From Acrasis kona (taxonomy: Eukaryota; Heterolobosea; Eutetramitea; Acrasida; Acrasidae): 64,000 nucleotides of DNA. The notes below the pieces were generated by a model that made no database searches, was not told the origin of the DNA, and saw only the letters and a list, made by a program, of their open reading frames with translations. This document shows, one piece after another, positions 18,746 through 28,613 of the stretch (the first letter of the stretch is position 1; each line of letters starts with the position of its first letter). The stretch spans positions 1 to 64,000 of the forward strand of contig JAOPGA020001241.1 of the NCBI GenBank assembly GCA_026419775.2, read 5' to 3'. A program made the position numbers and the translations under genes.

Positions 18746-20842
18746 TTATTTAATCTTCAACTTCATGAAGATGTCATCTAGTACTTTGAATTCTTTTCCA
18801 ATGTCTTGACAAGTTTCTTTTGCATAGTTGGCCAGCGTGGTGCCGCTGAAATTGTGTGCTTCTGATTTGAGGTATTTTGTTTCAAGGTGAGCGGTCTTGA
18901 CGTTCTTTTTGTGCTTGATGATGATTTCGTTACAAAGGTCATTAATCTTTTGTCCAGTTTTATCGTCCAAAACATCATCCCTGTATTCATTGATGGCTCT
19001 TGTGCGTTTTTCATAATCTCTGGAGATCTTGTCGTCGTTATTTCTCTTGTATTCGAATTTCTTGGCATCCACAGCTTCTTTTCTTTTTAAGCTTGCTTTT
19101 AGACTGTTCATACTGGGAGGATTTACCCACTTTCTATTATACTCTATGAATTGTTTTCTTCTCCTCTTTTCACTCATGCTGCCTCCAAAAAAGTATGGAT
19201 TTTGAAATCCGTTTCTCTTTATGAGTCTTACATCATTTGCACATTTCATCTCGATAGCTTCTGGCACATATATTCCTATAAGAGGGCTCATTGAGTAAGT
19301 TGACCAAAATCTATTATCTCGCTGTTGGGCCTCGCTTGCAGTCTTGGGGTGCTCTAAAGACGTATTGTCGGCTTCGCTGCTTAGTGCACTGGCGGATCTA
19401 ACAGATCTCCTTTTCGCTGAGGATTTAGGAGCCGTTGAGGTGAGGTCAAATATTAAATCTTTTTCATCGTCAGCAACATCATCCTCAGATATGAGTCTGG
19501 AGTGACTGGTTGAGGATCTTATGTGACGTTCAGTGTCATCTCCTTCTAACATTAATCTATGCATCATATTTCTGTACACTTCTGATTCAAATCTAGGACT
19601 TGGCTTGAGGAGTGCTTCGACAACATCAGCCCTCCTCTCCTTCTCTAACCTTGTGAGAGTGGGATCTTTATCCAACATCTCTCTAGCACTTTCTACAGAA
19701 TTTGATACATTTCTAACAATTTGTCCATTCGTCATATTTACATCTACAAAATCAAATTCATGATTTTCACAATCTTTTGAATCTTCTGTTTTTGTAGTTT
19801 TTCTTAGATACATGCTCTTTTTATGTTGATCTTTATTATAGATTGGGTCATTTAGTCCGAGCAGCGCCGTATATTCTTTTATATCTTCTTTATCATTCTC
19901 CAAATCGTTAAACTCTGCCTCAAGCCCTTGCTCACCCTCTTCAGATGAAGAATAATAGCTCTTGCTGATTTGAGATTTGGATTCTGTTCCGCCAGGAGAG
20001 TCCTGAGCTCTTCTCTTACTTTTTCTGGATTGTATGTCTTTCTTTACTCTTTCCTTCTTCCTCATCAAAACTTCCATGATATCTCTCTTCTTTCTGGGGA
20101 ATAGCTTATCCTTCTTTTTGATCAAGAAAGATGGTCTCAATCTGATCCCAGTCACAATTTCGCTGATTAGTTCGTATACCCGAACTTTGAAATTAGCTGT
20201 GAATCTCTTCTTTGATCCGGGGAAGTGTTTTCTGAGGGCTTTGTTTATAGCAAACGATACTGCTATGTGATAATTGTCGAAAAATGTGTTCCTGTCCTCT
20301 TTATCCATCAGCCAAAAAAACTCGGTAGTAATTTTACTCAAATCCAACATTACATCATACATGTCGTTCAAACCTTCTGGTTGAAAAAAGGCACAGAAGA
20401 CATACCAAAATAACCGAGATAGAATTTTTTGGTTTGTCTCTGAACAGAAGTACTTTTTGAATGAGTTACTTTCATTCTTGTCTGGTAGGTAAATGCTGTT
20501 GATGACGTTGTCGAATAGATCTTTGAATCGTATTTCTATCGGGGGTGCGTTTATATCATCAAATACAACATCCTCTGTCCTCATTTCTCTAAATGCTAAC
20601 ATGTTACGAGTTTTACGAGATATAATGCTCATCCCAACTGAAGACCTAGGACCTGCACTTGTTGGTGTAATTATATCGCTTATATCATCTGAGTCGTAAT
20701 CAAATGTCTCCGTTAGGTGAAAGAAGGTTTGTCTAGAATTATTTGTATCTTTCGGGACAGCACTATGTCCTCTACTTGTATCTTTACTAAATATCGACGG
20801 AAAGACCGATTTTACTTCTTGATTCTTATCTGCAAGACTCAT
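18746..20842 (-). CDS. FAM227/FWWh-family protein, 698 residues
   Basis: Single exon. Residues about 95-235 carry the block FKDLFDNVINSIYLP, then LSRLFWYVFCAFF, EFFWLMDKEDR and SFAINKALRKHFPGSKKRF, which matches my recollection of the FWWh domain of metazoan and protist FAM227 proteins. The middle is a long basic/acidic low-complexity stretch. The C-terminus (GIYVPEAI, NPYFFGG, KAxxKRKE) is the second conserved patch of that family followed by a charged coiled region. FAM227 proteins are poorly studied, mostly in ciliated lineages. It converges on the ankyrin gene (22 bp) and diverges from uS16m (68 bp). The stop sits in AAATAAAATG. Confidence 0.6.
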   Translation of the reverse strand: MSLADKNQEVKSVFPSIFSKDTSRGHSAVPKDTNNSRQTFFHLTETFDYDSDDISDIITPTSAGPRSSVGMSIISRKTRNMLAFREMRTEDVVFDDINAPPIEIRFKDLFDNVINSIYLPDKNESNSFKKYFCSETNQKILSRLFWYVFCAFFQPEGLNDMYDVMLDLSKITTEFFWLMDKEDRNTFFDNYHIAVSFAINKALRKHFPGSKKRFTANFKVRVYELISEIVTGIRLRPSFLIKKKDKLFPRKKRDIMEVLMRKKERVKKDIQSRKSKRRAQDSPGGTESKSQISKSYYSSSEEGEQGLEAEFNDLENDKEDIKEYTALLGLNDPIYNKDQHKKSMYLRKTTKTEDSKDCENHEFDFVDVNMTNGQIVRNVSNSVESAREMLDKDPTLTRLEKERRADVVEALLKPSPRFESEVYRNMMHRLMLEGDDTERHIRSSTSHSRLISEDDVADDEKDLIFDLTSTAPKSSAKRRSVRSASALSSEADNTSLEHPKTASEAQQRDNRFWSTYSMSPLIGIYVPEAIEMKCANDVRLIKRNGFQNPYFFGGSMSEKRRRKQFIEYNRKWVNPPSMNSLKASLKRKEAVDAKKFEYKRNNDDKISRDYEKRTRAINEYRDDVLDDKTGQKINDLCNEIIIKHKKNVKTAHLETKYLKSEAHNFSGTTLANYAKETCQDIGKEFKVLDDIFMKLKIK

Positions 20843-20910
20843 CTTTTCATTCCTCTACTGCTTTGTAATTAGTTTGACGTTTGGTTGACTAATACAAGTA
20901 TACACACAAA

Positions 20911-21347
20911 ATGCCATGCAGGATTAGAATCCAGAGAGTAGGTCACAAAACAAGCACAATATACAAAATCATTGTTTGTGATGCCAAAAAGGGCAGGAAT
21001 ACAGGAGCCTTTGTTGAAAAGGTATGCTTTTCGTTCACATTGTCCTTACTTTATAGATTGGACACTACCACCCACAAGATCGCAACACGCATCAGGAAGT
21101 ATTGAATCGTGAAGTGGAAGGACACAAGCTTTTGTTGATAGATTTTGAACGCGCAAAGCATTGGATATCACAAGGTGCCCAACCCACCAAGCAGGTACAT
21201 CGTATCTTTTCACTTGTCGGACTATTACCACCCCTACCCAACGTTGTTCCTAAAGGATGGCAAGCACAAGAATGGGATCAGTCTTTCATCGATGCAGCCA
21301 AGTATTGGACAAGAGTTAAAAAGATTGAAGACAAGGAGGAATTATAA
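20911..21347 (+). CDS. MRPS16: Mitochondrial ribosomal protein bS16m
   Basis: 133 residues in two exons: 20911-21021, a 35-nt intron 21022-21056, then 21057-21347, phase 0. The sequence has the S16 hallmarks RIRIQRVGHKTSTIYKIIV, VEK|IGHYHPQ directly across the splice, RAKHWISQGAQPTKQVHRI and a following GLLP. S16 binds 16S-type rRNA in the small subunit. There is no cytosolic eukaryotic homologue, so the product acts in mitochondria. The C-terminal extension (PKGWQAQEWDQSFIDAAKYW) is longer than in bacteria, as usual for mitochondrial forms. No clear presequence, as in several S16m proteins. Confidence 0.95.
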
Positions 21348-21375
21348 AAAATGTAAAATATAAAAAGTTTAATTT

Positions 21376-22125
21376 TTAAATAATGAATATCAACGAAAAG
21401 AGAGTCAAAATCAACACTACAAGAATTACAATTAAAATCAGTTTGCACCTATCCGTCCTGTTATCAAGAAGCTTGTTAAGCTTGTTCATGTTCCTCTTTA
21501 ACATTCCTTGGGTATTTTCTACATCACGTGACATTGCGTCTAATTCTTTGTTTTGGTCATCCACTTCATTTCCGATCTCCTCTACAATGATTTTGACGCG
21601 GTCAATTGCTTTGGAGGCAGTATCTAGTCCTTCTTCTTGTTGTTGAATGATTCGACTTTGAAGTTGCATCTGGTTGTCGATGTAGCCTTGGTTGTCCTTG
21701 TACACCGAGTCGTCTAGTTTGGAGAAGCGGTCGTTTGACGAGTCGCCCATCAAATCTTTTCTATTTTGCTTGTTGCTTGTCCGTTGTTGTGGTTTCTTTT
21801 GTGGTTTGCGACTAAGGTCTTCTTTGATTACTCTAATTTTGTCGTTTGTGGTCCTTATAAACTGTTTTCTGCCTCGTAATTCTGCCGCGTCGACATTGTA
21901 GCTGAACGGGTCGTCTTCTACGATTTGGATTGTATTTTCCAAAGCCCTCACGAGGTTCTCGAATGCCTCTATCTTGGTCCTCAACTGTGATGAGACGTCG
22001 TCAAGAGAAACTCTACCACTGTTCGATGATAGATTTTCCAAGTATATTTTGTGGAGAGCATTGATGGTATTCATGCTCTCGGACATGTTTGCCTTGACTA
22101 CTTCATAGGGGTCTGCTTGATTCAT
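21376..22125 (-). CDS. STX6: Syntaxin-6 family Qc-SNARE
   Basis: 249 residues, single exon, started at the ATG at 22125 because the DPYEVVK box that opens syntaxin-6/10/61 N-terminal domains follows it at once. The N-terminal three-helix region (about 5-105) is followed by a basic linker, a SNARE motif (about 160-225) with the zero-layer Gln in GNEVDDQNKELD, and a C-terminal membrane anchor (CKLILIVILVVLILTLFSLI) with no luminal tail. It mediates trans-Golgi/endosome fusion as one of three Q-SNARE helices. It converges on MRPS16 with 28 bp between stops. Confidence 0.93.
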   Translation of the reverse strand: MNQADPYEVVKANMSESMNTINALHKIYLENLSSNSGRVSLDDVSSQLRTKIEAFENLVRALENTIQIVEDDPFSYNVDAAELRGRKQFIRTTNDKIRVIKEDLSRKPQKKPQQRTSNKQNRKDLMGDSSNDRFSKLDDSVYKDNQGYIDNQMQLQSRIIQQQEEGLDTASKAIDRVKIIVEEIGNEVDDQNKELDAMSRDVENTQGMLKRNMNKLNKLLDNRTDRCKLILIVILVVLILTLFSLIFII

Positions 22126-22410
22126 GTTTTGTGTTGTAAGAGTTATTTTTAGATAGTAATTTAAACATTCCAATTCTCCAAATTAGAGGCCACGCAGGTA
22201 GAGAACCATGATTCACAGTGTTAATTAGAAATGTGCAAGGATGACCGATGAAGATTAGAGCTAAACCTAGAATTATGTATCAAATAGCAGAATTCAAATC
22301 GTAAAACCCAAAAACACACATGCCCACAAAACCAAAACGTCACTTTAACATAAATACACTTATTATTGTACCAATTCAATTATAACATTTATTAAGCATT
22401 TTATTAATTT

Positions 22411-23421
22411 TTATAACCTTTGATGCGGTTCAAACTCACCACCGCCTTGCAGCAACTGCTCCTTGTCGCTATCTGGAGATTCAAGCCGACCATACCCTGT
22501 TCTTGGCGAAAGATTGTACACGTCCGGGAAATGTTCCGTTCTAGTCTGTAAAACAACCATTTGAGGTTGCCTCCTCGTAGATTTTTGCATCATGAAAAAT
22601 AGAACAAGGGCCAACACAATAGTGAACACTGCACAAGCAAGGATAATACAAGAAACAACAATAATGACGAACATGTATTCTTCAGCATAACTCATATATA
22701 CAGAGTCAATTGTTATGGTAACATTACCACAAACGGCACAATTATCAGATGGTAGTTTTTTAATTCCAATGTAGTTGTAATACCCTCTGTCCACTGCAAA
22801 AGTAGAATTTGATGCTAAATATGAAACATCAGAATAGTAGGGGTAGTCATCAACTTCTTGTCCGATAATAAAAGTTCTCGAACATTTTGTAGTGATTTGG
22901 TGGGCTAAGACGCTGTTCCATTCGGAAGGAGCAACAAGAACATAGCGAACGTCCTGATTAGGTATCGGAATGGTAACTGTAACAGAAGGCCGGTTTCTTG
23001 TAGGATATACTATTAAGGGTGTCACTCTGGAAGGATTCAGCAGTATAACAAATGACGTGTTGGTGGGAAGAGAATTGTTTGGTGTGAGGGAAAAGAACAA
23101 TTTGAATTCGTAACGAATGTTCCATGGTTCTACACTTGGGGTTTTGAAGCTTCTTGTAATGTTGTCATAAATGTAATTACCACTGTATTGATTGTCGTAT
23201 ATAATAAGTCCAGTCATGTCCATTGTAGAGTTTGCGTTTTTTATGATTGGCTTAATCCTAGTATTCTGGGGTATTCTAATGCAAAAAGTACTCGTTGCAT
23301 TAGTCCTTGGTTGAAACGAAAGGGGTGCTGTAAAATTAGCGACATTAGAAATGCATTGGCTGTGCACTGTGACAAATAATGATGTGATCAACACAATAAC
23401 AAACACCGACATCATACTCAT
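22411..23421 (-). CDS. Type I membrane glycoprotein, 336 residues
   Basis: Family unknown. Start chosen at 23421 (MSMMSVF), which gives a good signal peptide (SVFVIVLITSLFVTVHS). A Ser/Thr/Asn-rich ectodomain follows with many N-glycosylation sequons (NFT, NAT, NST, NIT, NNS, NTS, NVT) and six or so cysteines, including a C-terminal CAVC pair. One transmembrane helix (FVIIVVSCIILACAVFTIVLA) leads to a cytosolic tail of about 60 residues with tyrosines (DVYNLSPRTGYGRL) that could be sorting signals. Probably a cell-surface or endomembrane receptor-like protein; the ligand cannot be inferred. Confidence 0.8.
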   Translation of the reverse strand: MSMMSVFVIVLITSLFVTVHSQCISNVANFTAPLSFQPRTNATSTFCIRIPQNTRIKPIIKNANSTMDMTGLIIYDNQYSGNYIYDNITRSFKTPSVEPWNIRYEFKLFFSLTPNNSLPTNTSFVILLNPSRVTPLIVYPTRNRPSVTVTIPIPNQDVRYVLVAPSEWNSVLAHQITTKCSRTFIIGQEVDDYPYYSDVSYLASNSTFAVDRGYYNYIGIKKLPSDNCAVCGNVTITIDSVYMSYAEEYMFVIIVVSCIILACAVFTIVLALVLFFMMQKSTRRQPQMVVLQTRTEHFPDVYNLSPRTGYGRLESPDSDKEQLLQGGGEFEPHQRL

Positions 23422-23567
23422 GTTTATATTAGAACCACCGTAACCCAACCAGGTAACCTTCTATTGTAAGATTTTAGTGTATTAGAATCTGATGTTGATG
23501 ACAAATTACGCGCATTATTATTTGCGGCATGATGCAAGCTAAAATCAAAACGACGATTAGAATCTAA

Positions 23568-24174
23568 ATGGCTAGTTTATTTCCGCTTCTTTATAAGTAT
23601 TTTTGTTGTATCACGATCTGGTCCCACTCAGATTCCCACCCAAGTATCGGTCAACCATTCAAGGTAATGGCACACTTTATATCATCCGGAGAGAAGCTAT
23701 CGGAGGAAGAATTAGCTGAGTTCAGAGAAATATTTAATTTAGTGGAAGGAAATGGTGGTGGAATAACCAGGACTGAGCTTGAAGTACTTTTGAAGACACT
23801 TGGATTAAATGTCAGTCAGGAAAATCTGAACAAGGTTATGGATGATATAGACACAGACGGAAGTGGAGATATCGAGTTTTCTGAATTTGTTGAGTCAATG
23901 TCGAAAAACATCCATACCCAATATACATCAAACCAACTTCGAGTTGCTTTTTCAGTGTTCCAAACAGATGACATGCCAAAAGGTCTTATAAAAACTGAAT
24001 CATTAGAGAAGGCGCTTACTATATGGGGCTCAGACAGACTTTCTACTGATAAAGCTAATGAGCTTATTATGACGGTAAATACTTGAATTTGATCTTTTGC
24101 CTAATTTTTAGATTGATCCCAATGGTACTGGTGTTGTAGATATTGAGGAGTACATACGAATGTTGAGGAAATAA
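23568..24174 (+). CDS. Calmodulin/centrin-like EF-hand protein
   Basis: 189 residues in two exons; the 37-nt intron 24075-24111 separates the fourth EF-hand's entering helix from its loop. Four EF-hands: the first is degenerate (NLVEGNGGGITR), the second canonical (DIDTDGSGDIEF), the third degenerate (QTDDMPKGLIKT), the fourth near-canonical (DPNGTGVVDIEE). Two sites are therefore expected to bind Ca2+. The first 33 residues are atypical and hydrophobic; a second in-frame ATG at 23667 (MAHFISSGEKLSEEE) may be the true start. It belongs to the calmodulin superfamily but is not calmodulin itself. Confidence 0.88.
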
Positions 24175-24399
24175 CATAATTGTGCTATAAAATTGTAAAG
24201 TAACAACGTGTTGAAGAAGTTCTTAAAAAGATTGGATTAACTGATTTGTTCCAACAACGGAAATTTGTAACTTAATTGTGGTTTTAAATAAATGTTGGTA
24301 ACTTGTTAGTTAATTCGTGAAGCAATTGAAATCACAACAATTTAAGATTTAAAAGTCAAAGACATTATTTTCATACAAGCATTCTCGTTCCTATTCAGT

Positions 24400-24843
24400 T
24401 TACTTCTCTTCAGTAGTGCTTGGCTTTACATTGACTGCCTTGAACCTCTCAAAAACAGGTCCAAGGTCAATATAGACGTCAAATCTAGTGATTGTTTTGT
24501 CACCTGGTTTTCTTTCAAAAACAGCCATTCCTGGTACTGTAATTGCGTTGTCATCCGTATCATTGGCCACTACATAAGTAATAGTCGCCTCCTGATATAT
24601 TTTGTCGGGGAGAACATCCATCTTGATGATGTGATGCTTCATACTCTTCAAATATGTGAAGCTTTGCTGAAAGTTGGCAATGATGCTTTGTCTGCCTTGG
24701 AGTACAGGGTTGTTTGCAAATCTCATAACACAATCCTCAGAGTAAAAGTTATTAACCCATCCCACAGGTTCCATACTATCTCCTGCTTCGTGGAATGATA
24801 ACAGCCATTCTCTTGCTTCTTTGTGAGCTTGTTCTGTTGCCAT
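24400..24843 (-). CDS. SnoaL/NTF2-like fold protein, 147 residues
   Basis: Single exon. The pattern of an N-terminal helix (REWLLSFHEAG), WVNNFYSEDCVMRFANNP, then VLQGRQSIIANFQQSF, and long beta strands ending in ITRFDVYIDLGPVFERF is that of the SnoaL-like nuclear-transport-factor-2 superfamily. Members include enzymes and small-molecule binders, and no family-specific catalytic pair stands out. It is cytosolic, with no signal. The upstream gene on the plus strand starts about 117 bp away, so a compact divergent promoter is shared. Confidence 0.75.
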   Translation of the reverse strand: MATEQAHKEAREWLLSFHEAGDSMEPVGWVNNFYSEDCVMRFANNPVLQGRQSIIANFQQSFTYLKSMKHHIIKMDVLPDKIYQEATITYVVANDTDDNAITVPGMAVFERKPGDKTITRFDVYIDLGPVFERFKAVNVKPSTTEEK

Positions 24844-24960
24844 TTTCTAAAATTTTGAGGTGCTCAATGGTTCATCATTATTTATTACAAGGAGCCATTA
24901 CACCGCAGATTTCCACGCAGAGATTTCTTTCTAAAATTTAATGTACCCTTGTTACAACAG

Positions 24961-25451
24961 ATGAAAGCACTATTTGACAAACAAACATGCTACATGTGTA
25001 GAAGTGTTCCTGATTCAACGAGACATGCTTGGGGTATGAAAATGATTTCCAACCGAGATAACACTTCAGAGAGAATGGAGGGGGTGTTATTATTACTTCA
25101 CCACATTTGGTTACCAAAGAATGCAAGTACTACTTTTGTGACGATCCCACTTCGTTGGGTGCCACACATGCTGCTAACATAATACAGCAGAATTTAGGAA
25201 GCACAAACTGTTTCGCTTGGATAAAATCCCAATGGATAATTGATTCCGTGAATGACTCTACATTACTCAACATGGGAACGTTTATACAAAAACCTTCTCA
25301 CAACATTAACATTGATTACATTCCAAACAATTCCAGACTATTAAGAGAACTATCAGCATCCACTTTGGAAGACATTGACAGCATGTTCGTACCCTTCGAT
25401 CAAAATGATGAAACTAGATACATTATACACAATCAAACAAGTAATAAATAA
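24961..25451 (+). CDS. BRCT-domain protein with a one-base frame break
   Basis: Two overlapping frames make one BRCT domain: ALFDKQTCYMCRSVPD... (24961 onward) and GGGVIITSPHLVTKECKYYF... through NCFAWIKSQWIIDSVNDSTL. The break falls in a run of five G at about 25080; one extra G restores a continuous frame through the typical GGxV turn. A 64-nt intron 24996-25059 would also join the frames but removes a BRCT helix. BRCT domains bind phosphopeptides in DNA-damage and cell-cycle proteins. The C-terminus is short and unremarkable. Its stop is in AATAAATAAATG, 11 bp from the convergent SCYL1 stop. Confidence 0.65.
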
Positions 25452-25462
25452 ATGACAATTAT

Positions 25463-28400
25463 TTAATCATCTTTTGGAACAGAACCCTTTGGCACCATCT
25501 TCTTGACAATCTTCTTCACCTTCTTTTTCTTCTTACCAGAGGAAGGTTCCTTTTCTACTTGGTCCTCCGCATCCTTGGTTGGACTCTCCTCCTCTCCGAA
25601 ATCTCTTTCCTCATTAACAGGATTGGTTGTGGTGGGAACAATTAATGAATTGTCATCCAATCCCAAATCCATCTCATTAGAGTCGTTACCCCATCCACCT
25701 AGATCAGCATCCAAATCCTCTGCACTCTGTTCCAAAATCTTATCTGAAGTCATGTCCACAACTGGCTCCTCTTGCTTTGCAACAATGGGTGTAGTGGTCG
25801 TCACAGCCTGTCCCTTTGGTACTTTGACTGTAATAGTCTTCTTCACAGTAATGGTCTTCTTTTTAGGTTGTTGACTTGGAGTGATGGGAGGTGACTTTTT
25901 AGCATCAAGCGTGTCCATCTCACTAAAGAAATCAAAATCTTCGTCCTTCTTTAGAGTCGGCTCATCGTCATCGTCATTATCATCAACACCCAAACCTTTT
26001 TTCTTTTTATTATTACCCTTTGGATAGTTTACAATAACAGGTTGTTCCGAAGGTACAGAAATAGATTGTTCTTGATCCGAAGTAGATTCTTTATCCCATT
26101 GGTCCCACTCCTCCTTATCACTATCGTCATTCACGACTGGTAGTGATGGCAACTTTTCCTCCTTCACTTCCTGCACCACCTCCACCACGGGCGATACGTC
26201 AGGCAACGGCGTCAAAATCACTTGCTTGTTCACCACAGGTGGATCCGATGTTTTTCTCCTTACATTTACTTTTTGATTTCCATCTTGAACATTTTTCTGA
26301 TCCGACAAATCTCCCTCCTGCGTCAACGTGGTCGTCGATAAATAACTCGGCTTCTCATAATAACGTTCCGAACCAGGCGTAGTCACCGCTGGGTAACTCT
26401 CCAAATTATCCTCGTCTCGATTCGAATCAGATGCGCCGCCAGGAACGTTATAACTCACTTTGGGTCCACCGCCCACAAACAATTGATTTTGAGGAATCGG
26501 ATTTGCATTTTCCGGAGGATAAGTCGGTTCAATGTTGAATTGATTTTCCATTCGACTCACCATTCCCAAATGATACACATCGGCGTTACATTCCTGAATG
26601 TATTGTAATGACATTTTCATGACTTGTTGTGCCTTCGTTCTCACTTCGCTCTTCGAATGTAACAATAACGAACAAATTGGTTTCATGATCAAAGTGACCA
26701 ATTCGCGGGGATCGAATCTCGATAAATGGATCAACAACACATTGAGCGCATGCAATTTGATTTCGAATGATTCCGGATCGAATATCGAAATGTGAAATGC
26801 GCTCAGTATAATGTCCTTTCGGATGGATCCGAGATTCCACATTTCGATCAGACACAATAGAGCGTGGCTACGTATCACGATGGATTTGCCCTGTACGCAA
26901 TAGTGATGAATGGATTTGATGAAATTTTCGTTCACCAACGAGATGCCGCCGTTGATTTTATTTTTTTGATCGAGTCGATGTAGGTATTTACTGACCATGA
27001 CCAGAGCGTTCATGGTGAACATGTTAATGTCCTCGTCGGAATCCTTCATTCCTTTCAAAATTTCTGGAATGATTTCCTCGCCGATTAATGTGGGTGGCAA
27101 TGCCCACAAGTAATATTCAATATTCTGTAACATGCGAATCCGTAAACTCAAATTTCTGGACGTGTAGCACTTTCGTATGAATGGAATCACCAATTGTTGA
27201 TAATCTTCCTCTAAAAGTAATCCCACCGGTCTTGATGGTGTGATTGGCGTCGTGACTGCATCTGAGTGATTTGATTGTTTGGATGGGGTGAATAGGAATG
27301 GAAGGAAATGGAGTGCGAATGGTTCCGTAATGAACGATAGCGACAGGATGCGAGGTAGGATGCGTTTTTTTAAAAGTGGTTTGGAGATTAGAATGATGAG
27401 CTTGTAAAGTTCGCGGAAGAATGATTCCTTTTCTGAACTCTTCTTGATGCGAATGTCGTCGAAGAATAACATGACGGTGCAGAAGGGATCGCTGGTGATG
27501 CTTTGTAATGATGTGAATTGTTCGCATGATGGTCTTTGATCGGGTTCGCTGCTCTGCGATTGTTCCATCCACTCTTTGGCATCATGAGTGGAAGTGAAGG
27601 CTTCTAGTAATTCGAAACGTAGGTTTGGATTGGTCTTGTTGTTGTGTTCGCTCAGGACGTTTAGTGTTTTTGTGATGAATTTTGCAAAGCACCAAGTGTC
27701 TCTGGTATGTGGTTTGAATTTCTTAAAGTCCTTGTAACCCTTGACAGTGTTAAAAATGTGAGCGCATTCATGTGAATCAAACCTCTTCTGGTGTTATGGT
27801 GTCTGATGAACGATAATCTTTTGTGGAGTCGATGAATTCTTTCGTGAGGGATTCATTGGGCATGATGAATTGAAGATCGCCAAGGAGCCATCTTTCTTTT
27901 CAAAGTGAGTGATTGAATGTTGATTACTTACGTTGTTTGTCTTTGGTGACGTAGATGGAATCCATGTGTAGATTATTATAAGTGAGCTTACATTCATTAT
28001 TCAACCAAACAAGAGCACTCTTTTTTTTATTAATGATTTTTTGAAGCGAACACTTACTGCAATTTGTGTCATGCCGAATATAATTTCTGAGTATTCTAAT
28101 GATTTGATGACATTGCGCAGTGGAACAACTGGTTCGGTCGCAATGTAAAAGTGACTTTCTGAAACTTCTACAGAATCTACAAACTAATCTTTCAACAATG
28201 GTTGATTTTTTGACTCACTTTGATGATGGATGGATGTCGCAATTGTTTGACGGACTAGATAAATGTTTAGTGATAAATTGGATGTGATGGATTACTTTTA
28301 AAGCAGTTCTGGCTAGTTGGGTTGAGCGCTTTATGTCTGCCTCAGAGAGTGGTTGTAAACTGTCTCCTTTTGCATCTGATCTCGGTAGATTTTTCTTGTT

Positions 28401-28565
28401 GTGCGACGGATCTGCAATAAATTCAAATACTGTAACTTGACGTTCCCCTTTTAACGAAGCTTGGTATATGTTCCAAAAATGAAATCTGTTTTCTTCTGCG
28501 AAGTCCTTCCCCATCACCACCTTTTCCATAGTGGAAAACTTCTGCTTGGCTGGTGAGTTACCCAT
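25463..28565 (-). CDS. SCYL1: SCYL1-type pseudokinase with HEAT repeats
   Basis: 969 residues in six exons (28296-28565, 28219-28254, 28058-28183, 27932-28019, 27783-27895, 25463-27739) with introns of 35-43 nt and consistent phases. The N-terminal kinase-like domain lacks catalytic residues: the VAIK lysine position reads VTVFEF, HRD is YNN, DFG is GDL. Conserved SCYL1 blocks include RHPSIIKFVDSVEV and LLGDLQFIMPNESL. HEAT repeats follow (LPRILSLSFITEPFAL, VIPFIRKCY, IRMLQNIEYY, FTMNALVMVSKYL, IVIRSHALLCLIEMW), then a low-complexity tail ending in a Lys-rich segment. SCYL1 is a COPI-associated Golgi scaffold. MGNSPAK at the start is a potential myristoylation site. Confidence 0.93.
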
Positions 28566-28613
28566 GTTTTCGAACACAAGTTGATAGGTTTGTTACAAAA
28601 TCACAATTCTTTG

